A DNA stretch of 17,508 nucleotides from Pseudomonadota bacterium. Lineage in GTDB: Bacteria; Pseudomonadota; Alphaproteobacteria; Reyranellales; Reyranellaceae. The notes under the pieces were generated by a model, which worked only from the letters and a program-made list of their open reading frames with translations, searched no databases and was not told the origin of the DNA. Position 1 is the first letter of the stretch. Every line of letters begins with the position of its first letter. A program made the position numbers and the translations under genes. The stretch covers positions 1-17,508 of the forward strand of contig JAEZIF010000390.1 in assembly GCA_023416135.1 (NCBI GenBank). The letters are read 5' to 3'. Shown piece by piece: positions 1 through 7,175 of the stretch.

Positions 1-1
1 G

Positions 2-289
2 GCGCTGATCCCGCTGGTCGTGTGGTTCGCCATCTCGCTGATCATGATGAGCGGCGCGGACTACGCCGTCGTGCGCGCCTGGATCGGCTCGCCCGTCGTC
101 ATGGTGCTGCTGGTGCTCACCATCGTCGTCGGCCTGCATCATGGGCAGCTCGGCATGCAGGTCGTGATCGAGGACTACGTCCACAACGACGGCATGAAGC
201 TCGCGCTGATCGTCCTGACGCGCTTCATTGCGGTATTCTTCGGGTTGGCCGCCATCGTGGCCATCCTGCGTATCGGTTTCGGAGGCTGA
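2..289 (+). CDS. sdhD: Succinate dehydrogenase membrane anchor subunit SdhD (5' end outside window)
   Basis: This is the C-terminal ~95 residues of the cytochrome b556 membrane anchor of succinate dehydrogenase (complex II), which helps bind heme b and ubiquinone in the inner membrane. The reading frame is already open at the window edge, so the GTG at position 20 is not taken as the start. Three hydrophobic segments are visible. The diagnostic motif is HHGQLGMQVVIEDYVH: the second His (codon 140-142) lies 11 residues before Asp-Tyr (173-178), the same spacing as the heme-ligand His71 and the quinone-site Asp82-Tyr83 of E. coli SdhD. The stop is two bases before the sdhA start, and the sdhA ribosome binding site GGAGG (281-285) lies inside the last sdhD codons, so translation is probably coupled. 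Confidence 0.93.
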   Translation, partial: ALIPLVVWFAISLIMMSGADYAVVRAWIGSPVVMVLLVLTIVVGLHHGQLGMQVVIEDYVHNDGMKLALIVLTRFIAVFFGLAAIVAILRIGFGG

Positions 290-291
290 GC

Positions 292-2130
292 ATGGCCGAG
301 GCGGGCAAGAACGAAGGCAGCAACGCGGGCGCCATCACGATCGGCGGCACGGCCTACACCGTCATCGACCACGAGTACGACGTCGTGGTGGTCGGTGCCG
401 GCGGTTCTGGCCTGCGTGCCACCTTCGGCATGGCCAACAAGGGCTTCAAGACGGCCTGCATCACCAAGGTGTTCCCGACCCGCAGCCACACTGTGGCGGC
501 GCAGGGCGGCATCTCGGCGGCGCTGGGCAACATGGGGCCCGACGACTGGCGCTGGCACATGTACGACACCGTCAAGGGATCGGACTGGCTGGGCGACCAG
601 GACGCCATCGAATACATGTGCCGTGACGGCATCCCGGCCATCATCGAGCTCGAGCATTTCGGCGTGCCGTTCAGCCGCACGCCCGAGGGCAAGATCTACC
701 AGCGCCCGTTCGGCGGCATGACCACCGAGTACGGCAAGGGCATCGCGCACCGCACCTGCGCCGCCGCCGACCGCACCGGCCACGCCATCCTGCACACGCT
801 CTACCAGCAGTCGCTCCGGAACCACGCCGAGTTCTTCATCGAGTACTTCGCGCTCGACCTGATCATGGACGAAGGCGTGTGCCGCGGCGTCATGGCCTGG
901 AACCTCGACGACGGCACCATCCATCGCTTCCGCTCCCACAAGGTGGTACTGGCGACGGGAGGCTACGGCCGCGTCTACCAGACGGCGACCTCGGCCCATA
1001 CCTGCACCGGCGACGGCGGCGCCATGGTGCTGCGCGCCGGCCTGCCGCTGCAGGACCTCGAGTTCGTGCAGTTCCATCCGACCGGCATCTACGGCGCGGG
1101 CTGCCTGATCACCGAGGGCGTGCGCGGCGAGGGTGGCTACGTCACCAACGGCAACGGCGAGCGCTTCATGGAACGCTATGCGCCGTCGGCCAAGGACCTC
1201 GCCAGCCGCGACGTCGTCAGCCGCTCGATGACCATCGAGATCCGCGAGGGCCGCGGCTGCGGTCCCAACAAGGATTACATCGAGCTGCACGTCGAGCATC
1301 TCGACCCGAAGGTCATCCACGAGCGCCTGCCGGGCATCGCCGAGACGGCGCGGATCTTCGCCGGCGTCGACGTCACGCGCCAGCCGATCCCCATCCTGCC
1401 GACCTGCCACTACAACATGGGCGGCATCCCGGCGAACTATCACTGCGAGGCGATGACGATCAGGGACGGCGATCCGTTCTATGCCGTGCCCGGCCTCATG
1501 GCCCTGGGCGAGGCGGCCTCGATCGGCGTGCACGGCGCCAATCGCCTGGGCTCCAACTCGCTGCTCGAGCTGGTCGTGTTCGGCCGTTCCGCCGCCAACC
1601 GCGTCGCCGAGCAGCTGAAGCCCGGCGAGACCCACAAGCAGATCAAGAACGCCGGCGAGGAGGCGATCGCCCGCCTCGACAAGGCGCGCCACGCAAAGGG
1701 CGGCACGCCGACGGCCGAGCTGCGCGCGCTGATGCAGAAGACCATGCAGAACGACTGCGCGGTGTTCCGCACCACGCAGAGCCTGAAGGACGGCTGCGCC
1801 AACATGGACAAGGTGTTCGCCGGCAAGGAGGACATCCGGGTCAAGGATCGCTCGATGATCTGGAACTCCGACCTGATGGAGACCCTGGAGTTCGAGAACC
1901 TGATCCTGCAGGCGATGGGCACGATCTACTCCGCCTCCAACCGCCACGAGAGCCGCGGCGCGCACGCGCACGAGGACTTCCCCGAGCGCGATGACAAGAA
2001 CTGGCTGAAGCACACGGTGGTGTGGGTCGACGAGCACACCGGCAAGACCCGCATCGACTACCGTCCGGTCAACCTGCAGCCGATGAGCAACGACGTGCAG
2101 TCGTTCCCGCCAAAAGCCCGCGTGTATTAG
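292..2130 (+). CDS. sdhA: Succinate dehydrogenase flavoprotein subunit SdhA
   Basis: A 612-residue flavoprotein subunit of complex II that oxidises succinate to fumarate and passes electrons to SdhB. Seen in the sequence: a dinucleotide-binding GAGGSG at residues 35-40; RSHTVAAQGG with His66, the expected covalent FAD attachment site; the substrate-site HPTG (His262); SRDVVSRS with Arg306, the family's proton-shuttle arginine; PTCHYNMGG (His373); and HGANRLGSNSLLEL (Arg418). The spacings 262-306 and 373-418 equal those between E. coli His242-Arg286 and His354-Arg399. The length is normal for the family. I chose ATG 292 because GGAGG precedes it by six bases. An in-frame extension back to position 22 only reads through sdhD in another frame. 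A short segment (1862-1905) has a degraded copy at 3779-3819. Confidence 0.98.
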   Translation: MAEAGKNEGSNAGAITIGGTAYTVIDHEYDVVVVGAGGSGLRATFGMANKGFKTACITKVFPTRSHTVAAQGGISAALGNMGPDDWRWHMYDTVKGSDWLGDQDAIEYMCRDGIPAIIELEHFGVPFSRTPEGKIYQRPFGGMTTEYGKGIAHRTCAAADRTGHAILHTLYQQSLRNHAEFFIEYFALDLIMDEGVCRGVMAWNLDDGTIHRFRSHKVVLATGGYGRVYQTATSAHTCTGDGGAMVLRAGLPLQDLEFVQFHPTGIYGAGCLITEGVRGEGGYVTNGNGERFMERYAPSAKDLASRDVVSRSMTIEIREGRGCGPNKDYIELHVEHLDPKVIHERLPGIAETARIFAGVDVTRQPIPILPTCHYNMGGIPANYHCEAMTIRDGDPFYAVPGLMALGEAASIGVHGANRLGSNSLLELVVFGRSAANRVAEQLKPGETHKQIKNAGEEAIARLDKARHAKGGTPTAELRALMQKTMQNDCAVFRTTQSLKDGCANMDKVFAGKEDIRVKDRSMIWNSDLMETLEFENLILQAMGTIYSASNRHESRGAHAHEDFPERDDKNWLKHTVVWVDEHTGKTRIDYRPVNLQPMSNDVQSFPPKARVY

Positions 2131-2161
2131 GGCGCGCGTGTACTGAGTTCGAGAGGAAGCG

Positions 2162-2941
2162 ATGGCTGAGTTCGCACTGCCCGCCAATTCAAAGATCGGC
2201 ACGGGCCAGACCTACAAGGCGCCCGGTGGCGCCAAGAACATCAAGGTGTTCAAGGTCTATCGCTGGACGCCGGACGACGGCAAGAACCCGTCGGTCGACA
2301 CCTACGAAGTCGACATGGACACCTGCGGTCCGATGGTTCTCGACGCGCTGATCAAGATCAAGAACGAGATCGACAGCTCGCTCACCTTCCGCCGCTCGTG
2401 CCGCGAGGGCGTGTGCGGCTCGTGCGCGATGAACATCGACGGCACCAACACGCTCGCCTGCACCAAGTACATTTCCGACGTGAAGGGCGACATCAAGATC
2501 TACCCCCTGCCGCACATGCCGGTGGTGCGCGACCTGGTACCCGACCTGAACGTGCCCTACGCCCAGCTCACCTCGATCGAGCCGTGGCTCAAGACCTCGA
2601 CCCAGCCGCCGACGCGCGAGCGCCTGCAGTCTCCCGAGGAGCGCGCCAAGCTCGACGGCCTGTGGGAGTGCATCCTGTGCTTCTGCTGCTCGACCGCGTG
2701 CCCGTCCTACTGGTGGAACGGCGAGCGTTATCTCGGCCCGGCGATCCTGCTGCAGGCCTATCGCTGGCTGGCCGACAGCCGCGACGAGGCCAGGGGCGAG
2801 CGGCTCGACCAGCTCGAAGATCCCTTCCGGCTCTATCGCTGCCACACCATCATGAACTGCACCAAGACGTGCCCCAAGCACCTGAACCCGGCGAAGGCCA
2901 TCGCCGAGATCAAGAAGCTGATGGTCGAGCGGACGATCTGA
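2162..2941 (+). CDS. sdhB: Succinate dehydrogenase iron-sulfur subunit SdhB
   Basis: A 259-residue iron-sulfur subunit of complex II carrying electrons from FAD to ubiquinone. All cluster cysteines are present: [2Fe-2S] by C80, C85, C88 and C100; [4Fe-4S] by C170, C173, C176 and C237; [3Fe-4S] by C180, C227 and C233. His228 in RCHTIMNC corresponds to the quinone-site His of E. coli SdhB. ATG 2162 is preceded by GAGAGGAAG. The 31-bp gap after sdhA contains an imperfect repeat of the sdhA stop region (GCGTGTATTAG, then GCGTGTACTGAG). The last 144 bp of the gene are duplicated without gaps at 3819-3962. Confidence 0.98.
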   Translation: MAEFALPANSKIGTGQTYKAPGGAKNIKVFKVYRWTPDDGKNPSVDTYEVDMDTCGPMVLDALIKIKNEIDSSLTFRRSCREGVCGSCAMNIDGTNTLACTKYISDVKGDIKIYPLPHMPVVRDLVPDLNVPYAQLTSIEPWLKTSTQPPTRERLQSPEERAKLDGLWECILCFCCSTACPSYWWNGERYLGPAILLQAYRWLADSRDEARGERLDQLEDPFRLYRCHTIMNCTKTCPKHLNPAKAIAEIKKLMVERTI

Positions 2942-2971
2942 CCGGCCGGCGGCCGCAGCAGTCAAACTCCC

Positions 2972-3079
2972 CGACTGTCATCGCTGGTGGATCGCGCTGA
3001 CGCGAGCGAAGTGCGCGTCATCGCCAGGCATGGTCAGCCGATGGCCAAGCTCGTCCCGATTGCAACATGTGACACGTGA
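2972..3079 (+). pseudogene. Remnant of a Phd/YefM-type antitoxin (first copy)
   Basis: The frame reads RLSSLVDRADASEVRVIARH followed by GQPMAKLVPIATCDT and a stop at 3077-3079. This matches the middle of Phd/YefM-family antitoxins, which typically read L-x-x-L-V-D-x-A-x-x-G-E-x-V-x-I-A-R-x-G-x-P-x-A-x-L-V-P. No start codon or N-terminal strand-helix is in frame. Bases 2957-2967 read A-V-K in a neighbouring frame, which would fit the usual AK(T/A)-x-L-S motif if one base had been lost or gained. No PIN toxin follows here. A related remnant lies at 3961-4167, also directly after an sdhB tail. The family assignment rests on motif recognition, not a search. Confidence 0.6.
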
Positions 3080-3225
3080 CGGATCGTCCTCGCCGCCGCA
3101 CGGTCCTACGGATCACAGGGCCGCAAGAGGTCCGGTTCCACGCTTGTCTCGGGTCCGGTTTAGGTCGAGGATGTTGTCGAGTTGTGTGAACACTGGCCGA
3201 CTACACTTGGTGAAAGGAGGGTGAG

Positions 3226-3477
3226 ATGAAAAAGACGCTAACTCTTCTGGCCGTGGGGACCGCGCTTGTATTGCCGGTCGCTGCTTCCGCCCAGTCGCCG
3301 GCGGACGTCGCGTACTGCAAGAAGCTGGCCATGCTGTGGTACACCTACGTTGACACCGACCCCTCGACCGCGGTCGCCACGGCAATCAACACGTGCCACG
3401 GCGCTTCGGCTGCCGCCATTCCCGTGCTCGAAAAGGCCCTGAAGGACGGCGGCTTCACGCTCCCGAAGAAGACTTAG
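3226..3477 (+). CDS. Small secreted protein of unknown function
   Basis: An 83-residue protein I do not recognise. It has a classic Sec signal peptide: MKK, a hydrophobic core LTLLAVGTALVLPVAA, and a likely signal peptidase I site ASA/Q after residue 22. The mature part is about 61 residues, mostly alanine-rich and probably helical, with just two cysteines (Cys31 and Cys57) that could form one disulfide in the periplasm. ATG 3226 is preceded by AAAGGAGG (3214-3221), a near-perfect ribosome binding site, which argues that this is a real, translated gene even though debris surrounds it. It stands alone on its strand, between the two antitoxin remnants. Confidence 0.75.
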   Translation: MKKTLTLLAVGTALVLPVAASAQSPADVAYCKKLAMLWYTYVDTDPSTAVATAINTCHGASAAAIPVLEKALKDGGFTLPKKT

Positions 3478-3778
3478 CCGTCGCTTCGGCAGGCGCTTGG
3501 CCTGCTGCCAGGCGGCGTTTTGCGGCTTCTCGGGTGGGTCATCCGGGTGTTTCCCGAAGCCCCCCGTGGACGGACGCAAGCGCCAGCATTGATCCAGGCA
3601 AGGCGCTGGCGGATTCCCGAGTCCTTGGTCCAGCGCCGCTGGGCGCGCGCCCTTCATCACACGGCGCGCGCCCTTCATCACACGGCGCGCGCCAACTTCC
3701 TCAGGGACGCAGAAGCGAACTTGGCGACGTGGGAAGCGCTACGGATGCGGGCACGACGACGCGAACTGGAGCGGAATG
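3478..3778. other. Non-coding or debris stretch
   Basis: No convincing gene is visible on either strand. A weak hairpin (3487-3507, stem CGGCAGGC with CCTGCTG, one G-U pair) followed loosely by GTTTT at 3517-3521 could end the small secreted gene, but the T run is displaced. A 21-bp tandem repeat lies at 3642-3693. Open frames exist, but they have no ribosome binding site and no family I recognise. Confidence 0.5.
3642..3693 (+). repeat. 21-bp direct tandem repeat, about 2.5 copies
   Basis: The unit GGCGCGCGCCCTTCATCACA plus C occurs at 3642-3662 and again, without mismatch, at 3663-3683. A truncated third unit (GGCGCGCGCC) follows at 3684-3693. The GGCGCGCC core of each unit is itself palindromic. 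It lies in non-coding debris, so replication slippage is the simplest origin. Confidence 0.9.
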
Positions 3779-3962
3779 GGAACTCCGACCTGATGGAGAC
3801 CCAGGAGTTCGAGATCCTGAGCGGCTCGACCAACTGGAAGATCCGCTCCGGCTCTATCGCTGCAACACCACCATGAACTGCACCAAGACGTGCCCCAAGC
3901 ACCCGAACCCGGCGAAGGCCATCGCCGAGATCAAGAAGCTGATGGTCGAGCGGACGATCTGA
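3779..3962 (+). pseudogene. Chimeric partial duplicate of sdhA and sdhB 3' sequence
   Basis: Bases 3779-3819 copy an internal sdhA segment (1862-1905: N-S-D-L-M-E-T-x-E-F-E) with one substitution and a 6-bp deletion. They are joined directly to 3819-3962, a gap-free copy of sdhB 2798-2941 with seven differences in 144 bases (about 95% identity), including the sdhB stop. The sdhA piece is out of frame with the sdhB piece. The copy changes the quinone-site His to Asn and Ile to Thr (RCNTTMNC) and Leu241 to Pro, so it looks free of selection. The shared sequence continues five bases past the stop (CCGGC) before the copies diverge into different versions of an antitoxin remnant. An open frame running in from 3393 covers it but has no recognisable upstream domain. 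Confidence 0.88.
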
Positions 3963-4167
3963 CCGGCTGGTCGATCGCGCTGCCGCGGGCGAGGGATGTC
4001 ATCGCCAAAATGGTCAGCCGCTGGCCAAGCTGGTGCCTGCCATGTCCGAGAAGAAGGCCAAAGGGCCGCGCAAGCAACGAAAGCTTCTCAGGCTGACGCC
4101 AATGGCCGTCGACGTCGATGCGTTGTTGCCGCCGGAGTTGTTGAAGTTGTTCGGTTGCGATCCCTGA
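3961..4167 (+). pseudogene. Remnant of a Phd/YefM-type antitoxin (second copy, longer)
   Basis: Starting one base into the duplicated sdhB stop, the frame reads DRLVDRAAAGE, then GQPLAKLVPAMSEKKAKGPR, then an acidic-hydrophobic tail DVDALLPPELLKLFGCDP and a stop. This is the usual course of a Phd-type antitoxin that pairs with a PIN toxin: the dimerisation segment, then A-x-L-V-P, then a toxin-binding tail with D-x-D-A-x-L-P. The N-terminal part and start codon are missing. Between GE and NGQP a +1 and a -1 change cancel out: the frame shown reads GCHRQ, while the neighbouring frame reads DVIAK. So the gene is decayed even though the tail is complete. A VapC-like remnant follows 42 bp later. 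Confidence 0.65.
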
Positions 4168-4209
4168 GTGGACCTGCCTCGGTCGAGAGAGGCGAGCGTA
4201 TCGCGATGA

Positions 4210-4364
4210 AATTTCAGTTTGCCCGTCGCCGGGTCGCTGCCCCTAAATCACAGTGATCCCTTCGACCGCCTGCTTATCGCCCAAGCAAAACAGGAAAGTC
4301 TGGTGCTGGTTACGCAGGACCGCCATCTCATCCCTATGGAGTGCCCATCCTTGGGATAACCTGA
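4210..4364 (+). pseudogene. Remnant of a PIN-domain (VapC-type) toxin
   Basis: The frame from 4210 reads LPVAGSLPLNHSDPFDRLLI, then AQAKQESLVLVTQDRHLIP. This is the C-terminal half of a VapC/PIN RNase, where (H)xDPFDRLLIAQA and L-V-T-x-D carry conserved acidic residues of the metal site. One base is missing near 4333. The neighbouring frame then continues YGVPILGIT with a stop at 4362-4364, the normal family ending; the unshifted frame stops at 4357-4359. The N-terminal half is gone, and a stop sits immediately upstream (4207-4209). Just upstream in another frame, IAMKF could be the W-E-I-A-x-K motif of the same toxin, but that is weak. Its place after the antitoxin tail supports a former Phd-VapC operon. 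Confidence 0.72.
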
Positions 4365-4388
4365 CTCGGGCTCGGCTTTTGCTATGCT
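4361..4388 (+). promoter_or_regulatory. Candidate promoter of the amino-acid binding protein gene
   Basis: CTGACT (4361-4366) and TATGCT (4383-4388), separated by 16 bp, resemble sigma-70 -35 and -10 boxes, with four of six consensus bases each. Transcription would begin near 4395, some 23 bp before ATG 4418. The -35 box overlaps the end of the toxin remnant. No experiment supports this. Confidence 0.4.
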
Positions 4389-4417
4389 GGTCCTGCAAGC
4401 AGCAATGGGGTTCAGGG

Positions 4418-5443
4418 ATGCTTCACAAACTCGTTGCGACGACCGTGCTCGGCGCGGCCGCCGCCTTCGCGTCGTTGCCGGCGTCTGCCGGGCAGACCTT
4501 CGACGCGGTCAAGGCCAAGGGCTTCGTGCAGTGCGCGGTCAATACCGGGCTGGCGGGGTTCTCCATGGCGGACAGCCAGGGCAAATGGACCGGACTCGAC
4601 GTCGACCTCTGCAAGGCAATCGCGGCCGCCATGTTCGGCGATGCCGAGAAGTCGAAATTCACGCCGACAACGGCCCAGCAGCGCTTCGTCGCCCTGCAGT
4701 CGGGCGAGGTCGACGTCATCACGCGCAACGCCACGCAGACCCTGCTGCGCGACACCTCGCTCGGCTTCAACATCGCCGGAGTCAACTTCTATGACGGCCA
4801 GGGCTTTCTGGTGCCGGCCAAGAGCAACCTCAAGAGCGCCAAGGAGCTGAACGGCGCCACCATCTGCGTGCAGCCCGGCACGACCACCGAGCTCAACCTT
4901 GCCGATTACTTCCGCAAGCAGAAGATGACCTTCAAGCCGGTGCTGATCGAGAAGCTCGACGAGCTTCTGCAGGCCTACGCCGCCGGCCGCTGCGATGCCT
5001 ACACGACCGATGCTTCGGGCCTGGCCGCCGTCCGTGTCGCGCAGCTCGCCGGCAAGGGAGAGCACGTGATCCTGCCGGAGCGCATCTCCAAGGAGCCGCT
5101 CGGTCCGATCGTGCGCCATGGCGACGACCAGTGGTTCGACCTCGTGAAGTGGACCCTGATGGGCATGATCGAGGCCGAGGAGATGGGCATCACGTCGAAG
5201 AACGTCGACGAGATGCTGAAGAGCGACGACCCCTCCATCAAGCGTTTCCTCGGCGTCACGCCGGGCTACGGCAAGGCGATGGGGGTCGACGAGAAGTGGA
5301 TGTACAACGTCATCAAGCAGGTCGGGAACTACGGCGAGAGCTATGAGCGCAACGTCGGCACCGCAACGCCGCTCAAGCTCGAGCGCGGCCAGAACGCGCT
5401 GTGGATCAACGGCGGCCTGCTGTACGCGATACCGTTCCGCTGA
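4418..5443 (+). CDS. Periplasmic general L-amino-acid ABC transporter binding protein (AapJ/BztA-like)
   Basis: A 341-residue periplasmic solute-binding protein of the polar amino-acid family (SBP_bac_3 fold), closest in length and layout to AapJ/BztA, which bind many L-amino acids. The signal peptide is MLHKLVATTVLGAAAAFASL with cleavage expected at ASA/G (after residue 24). The mature part shows GLAGFSMADSQGKWTGLDVD (N-terminal lobe), ALQSGEVDVITRNAT (the usual ligand-contacting R-N-x-T), GATICVQPGTTTELNLADYF, and CDAYTTDASGLA. ATG 4418 starts the signal peptide; an in-frame extension to 4253 merely reads through the toxin remnant. No permease or ATPase gene (aapQMP) follows, so the gene is an orphan here and must work with components encoded elsewhere. 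The next gene is convergent. Confidence 0.92.
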   Translation: MLHKLVATTVLGAAAAFASLPASAGQTFDAVKAKGFVQCAVNTGLAGFSMADSQGKWTGLDVDLCKAIAAAMFGDAEKSKFTPTTAQQRFVALQSGEVDVITRNATQTLLRDTSLGFNIAGVNFYDGQGFLVPAKSNLKSAKELNGATICVQPGTTTELNLADYFRKQKMTFKPVLIEKLDELLQAYAAGRCDAYTTDASGLAAVRVAQLAGKGEHVILPERISKEPLGPIVRHGDDQWFDLVKWTLMGMIEAEEMGITSKNVDEMLKSDDPSIKRFLGVTPGYGKAMGVDEKWMYNVIKQVGNYGESYERNVGTATPLKLERGQNALWINGGLLYAIPFR

Positions 5444-5450
5444 CTCAAGT

Positions 5451-5474
5451 TCCTCTCCCCCAAGGGGGAGAGGA
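5451..5474. terminator. Hairpin between convergent genes, probably a bidirectional terminator
   Basis: TCCTCTCCCCC (5451-5461) and GGGGGAGAGGA (5464-5474) are perfectly complementary, with AA between them. It sits 8 bp after the binding-protein stop and 9 bp before the serine hydrolase stop. There is no T run, so termination strength is uncertain. The sequence could also be a dispersed intergenic palindrome. Confidence 0.6.
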
Positions 5475-5482
5475 GCAAGATG

Positions 5483-7117
5483 CTAACCCTGCCGCTCGAA
5501 CCGCATCTTCTTGATGCGGCCGGTCGAGACCTCGATCGCCTCGACCTTTCCGGCGCGGTCGCGCACCAGATGGGCGAGCTGGCTGACCGAGATCCAGTTG
5601 CCCGGCGTGTCGATTTCGATCGTGTCGGCGTCGACGCCGCGCACCGGCCAGGCCGGGCCTCCGGCGATCAGCGGGCCGCTCACCGTGCCTGCCCACTTGT
5701 CGCCCTTGCCCTTGATGTCCCAGACGGCGCCGGAGTCGGCCGAGACATAGGTGCCCGCCACGGCAGCAGGCACGACCTTGCGCTTTCCGAGCTTCTTGAA
5801 GGCGAGGACGCGGCCTGCGCCGAGATCGACGCGCAGCGTCCTTCCGGCACTGGTCTTGGGGCCTGGCTTCAGCATGAACTCGAACGAGCCGCGCTCGGCG
5901 CCGAACCAGCCGCCGGGCCGGCGGCCCAGCACGAACGGCATGCCGTTCTGCGTGACCACGGCCTCGCCATTCTTCCATGCCAAGTCGAACAGCGAGGGCT
6001 CGTCGGCGTTGAACCAGGCGCCGGCGATCGGCTTGATCTCGGCCTCGGCGATGGGATCCAGCTTTGCTTTCAATCGCTTGTCGCCCTCCAGCGTGTCGAT
6101 CGCGATCGCATGCGCCAGCCGCCAGGGATCGATGGTGGCGAGGTTGGCGATCACGATCACGGTGAGGTCGGCTGCCGGCACCCGCAGGAACTCCGTGCGA
6201 TAGCCCGGCCACAGGCCGCCATGGCCCACCGTCTCCATCCCACGCACGTCGCCGATGCCGACGCCGCGGCGATAGTGGTTGGCGTGGCCGCCCGTGAGCG
6301 GTTCGGTGGCGGCGAGCTGCGCCGGCAGCGTCTTGCCCAGCACGGGATTGTCGTAGTGCCGGCTCCAGATCAGCAGATCCTCGACCGAGGAGGTGAGCCC
6401 GCCTTCGCCACCTTGCGGATAGGCATGGCCGGCCCGGCGGAAGCCCGCCTTGTCGTCGCCGAGATAGCCGGTGGCGAGATGGGGGATCACCGTGTCGATG
6501 GCGTCGGCCAGCATCGTGCTGGTCATGCCGAGCGGCCTGAAGATCCGCTCCTCCATGACGTCGCCCAGCTTCTTCCTGGTGAGGCGCTCGATGATGAACC
6601 CCAGCAGCAGGAAGTTGGAGTTGCTGTAGAGGAAGCGGCTGCCCGGCGCGAAGTTGAGATGGCCGTTGCGGACGCAGGCGGCGAGGAGATCCTGGGCGCG
6701 CACCGGCTTCTCGAGCGCGTGGCCGCCGAGCCGCAGCAACTCGAGGAAGTCGGGCAGGCCGCTGGAGTTGCGCATCATCTGGTCGATGGTGACCGGCAGC
6801 GGCTTCAGTTCCTTGAGATACTTGTGCGGCGGATCATCGAGCTCGAGCAGGCCTTCTGCCGCGAGCATCAGCGCCGTTGTGACGGTGAACTGCTTGCTCA
6901 CCGAGGCGATGCGGAAGCGGGTCTGCGGCGTGATCGGCGCGTTGTGCTCGATGCTGGCGAGGCCGTAGCCCTTGCAGATCTCGACCTCGCCGCCTTGGGC
7001 CACGGCGACGACGGCGCCCGGCGAGCCGGGCTTGGTGTAGCGGGCGAACATCGCGTCGATGCGGCGTTCGAGGGAAAGGAAGGCGATCGATTTCGACATG
7101 AGGGCCATCCAAGCCAA
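5483..7117 (-). CDS. Serine hydrolase of the beta-lactamase/D-aminopeptidase (S12) family
   Basis: A 544-residue penicillin-binding-protein-like serine hydrolase. The three active-site elements are S72-V-S-K75 (nucleophile and base), Y164-S-N166, and H299-G-G301. The HxG third motif, in place of KTG, and a ~200-residue C-terminal region of beta-strand-like sequence recall the D-aminopeptidase of Ochrobactrum (from memory, Ser62, Tyr153 and His287 in 520 residues; nearly the same spacing). It would release N-terminal D-residues from peptides, or it may be an esterase; the substrate cannot be read from sequence. No clear signal peptide is visible, so it may be cytoplasmic. The start is uncertain: Met1 (7117), Met4 and Met7 (7099) are all possible, and none has a good ribosome binding site. 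It is transcribed divergently from the next gene. Confidence 0.85.
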   Translation of the reverse strand: MAWMALMSKSIAFLSLERRIDAMFARYTKPGSPGAVVAVAQGGEVEICKGYGLASIEHNAPITPQTRFRIASVSKQFTVTTALMLAAEGLLELDDPPHKYLKELKPLPVTIDQMMRNSSGLPDFLELLRLGGHALEKPVRAQDLLAACVRNGHLNFAPGSRFLYSNSNFLLLGFIIERLTRKKLGDVMEERIFRPLGMTSTMLADAIDTVIPHLATGYLGDDKAGFRRAGHAYPQGGEGGLTSSVEDLLIWSRHYDNPVLGKTLPAQLAATEPLTGGHANHYRRGVGIGDVRGMETVGHGGLWPGYRTEFLRVPAADLTVIVIANLATIDPWRLAHAIAIDTLEGDKRLKAKLDPIAEAEIKPIAGAWFNADEPSLFDLAWKNGEAVVTQNGMPFVLGRRPGGWFGAERGSFEFMLKPGPKTSAGRTLRVDLGAGRVLAFKKLGKRKVVPAAVAGTYVSADSGAVWDIKGKGDKWAGTVSGPLIAGGPAWPVRGVDADTIEIDTPGNWISVSQLAHLVRDRAGKVEAIEVSTGRIKKMRFERQG

Positions 7118-7175
7118 CGGCCTCGCGCTTGTAAAGCCGAGCCGCTACCTTGCGACGAACACAGGAGGAACGACG

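Noticed and set aside
175..2202. Long open frame antisense to sdhA (675 codons)
   Set aside because: It has the Ala/Val/Asp/His-rich composition typical of the reverse frame of a GC-rich gene, and it resembles no family. sdhA is certain.
3080..3225. Possible continuation of the first antitoxin remnant (GRKRSGSTLVSGP, then VEDVVEL)
   Set aside because: It vaguely resembles an antitoxin tail but has an internal stop and too few matching residues to claim.
3393..3962. Open frame that appears to encode a 189-residue protein ending like SdhB
   Set aside because: Only the last ~50 codons resemble anything, and these are the duplicated sdhB tail. The upstream part has no ribosome binding site and no recognisable domain.
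4253..4417. 55-residue N-terminal extension of the amino-acid binding protein
   Set aside because: The signal peptide starts at 4418. The extension is the wrong frame of a VapC-like remnant.
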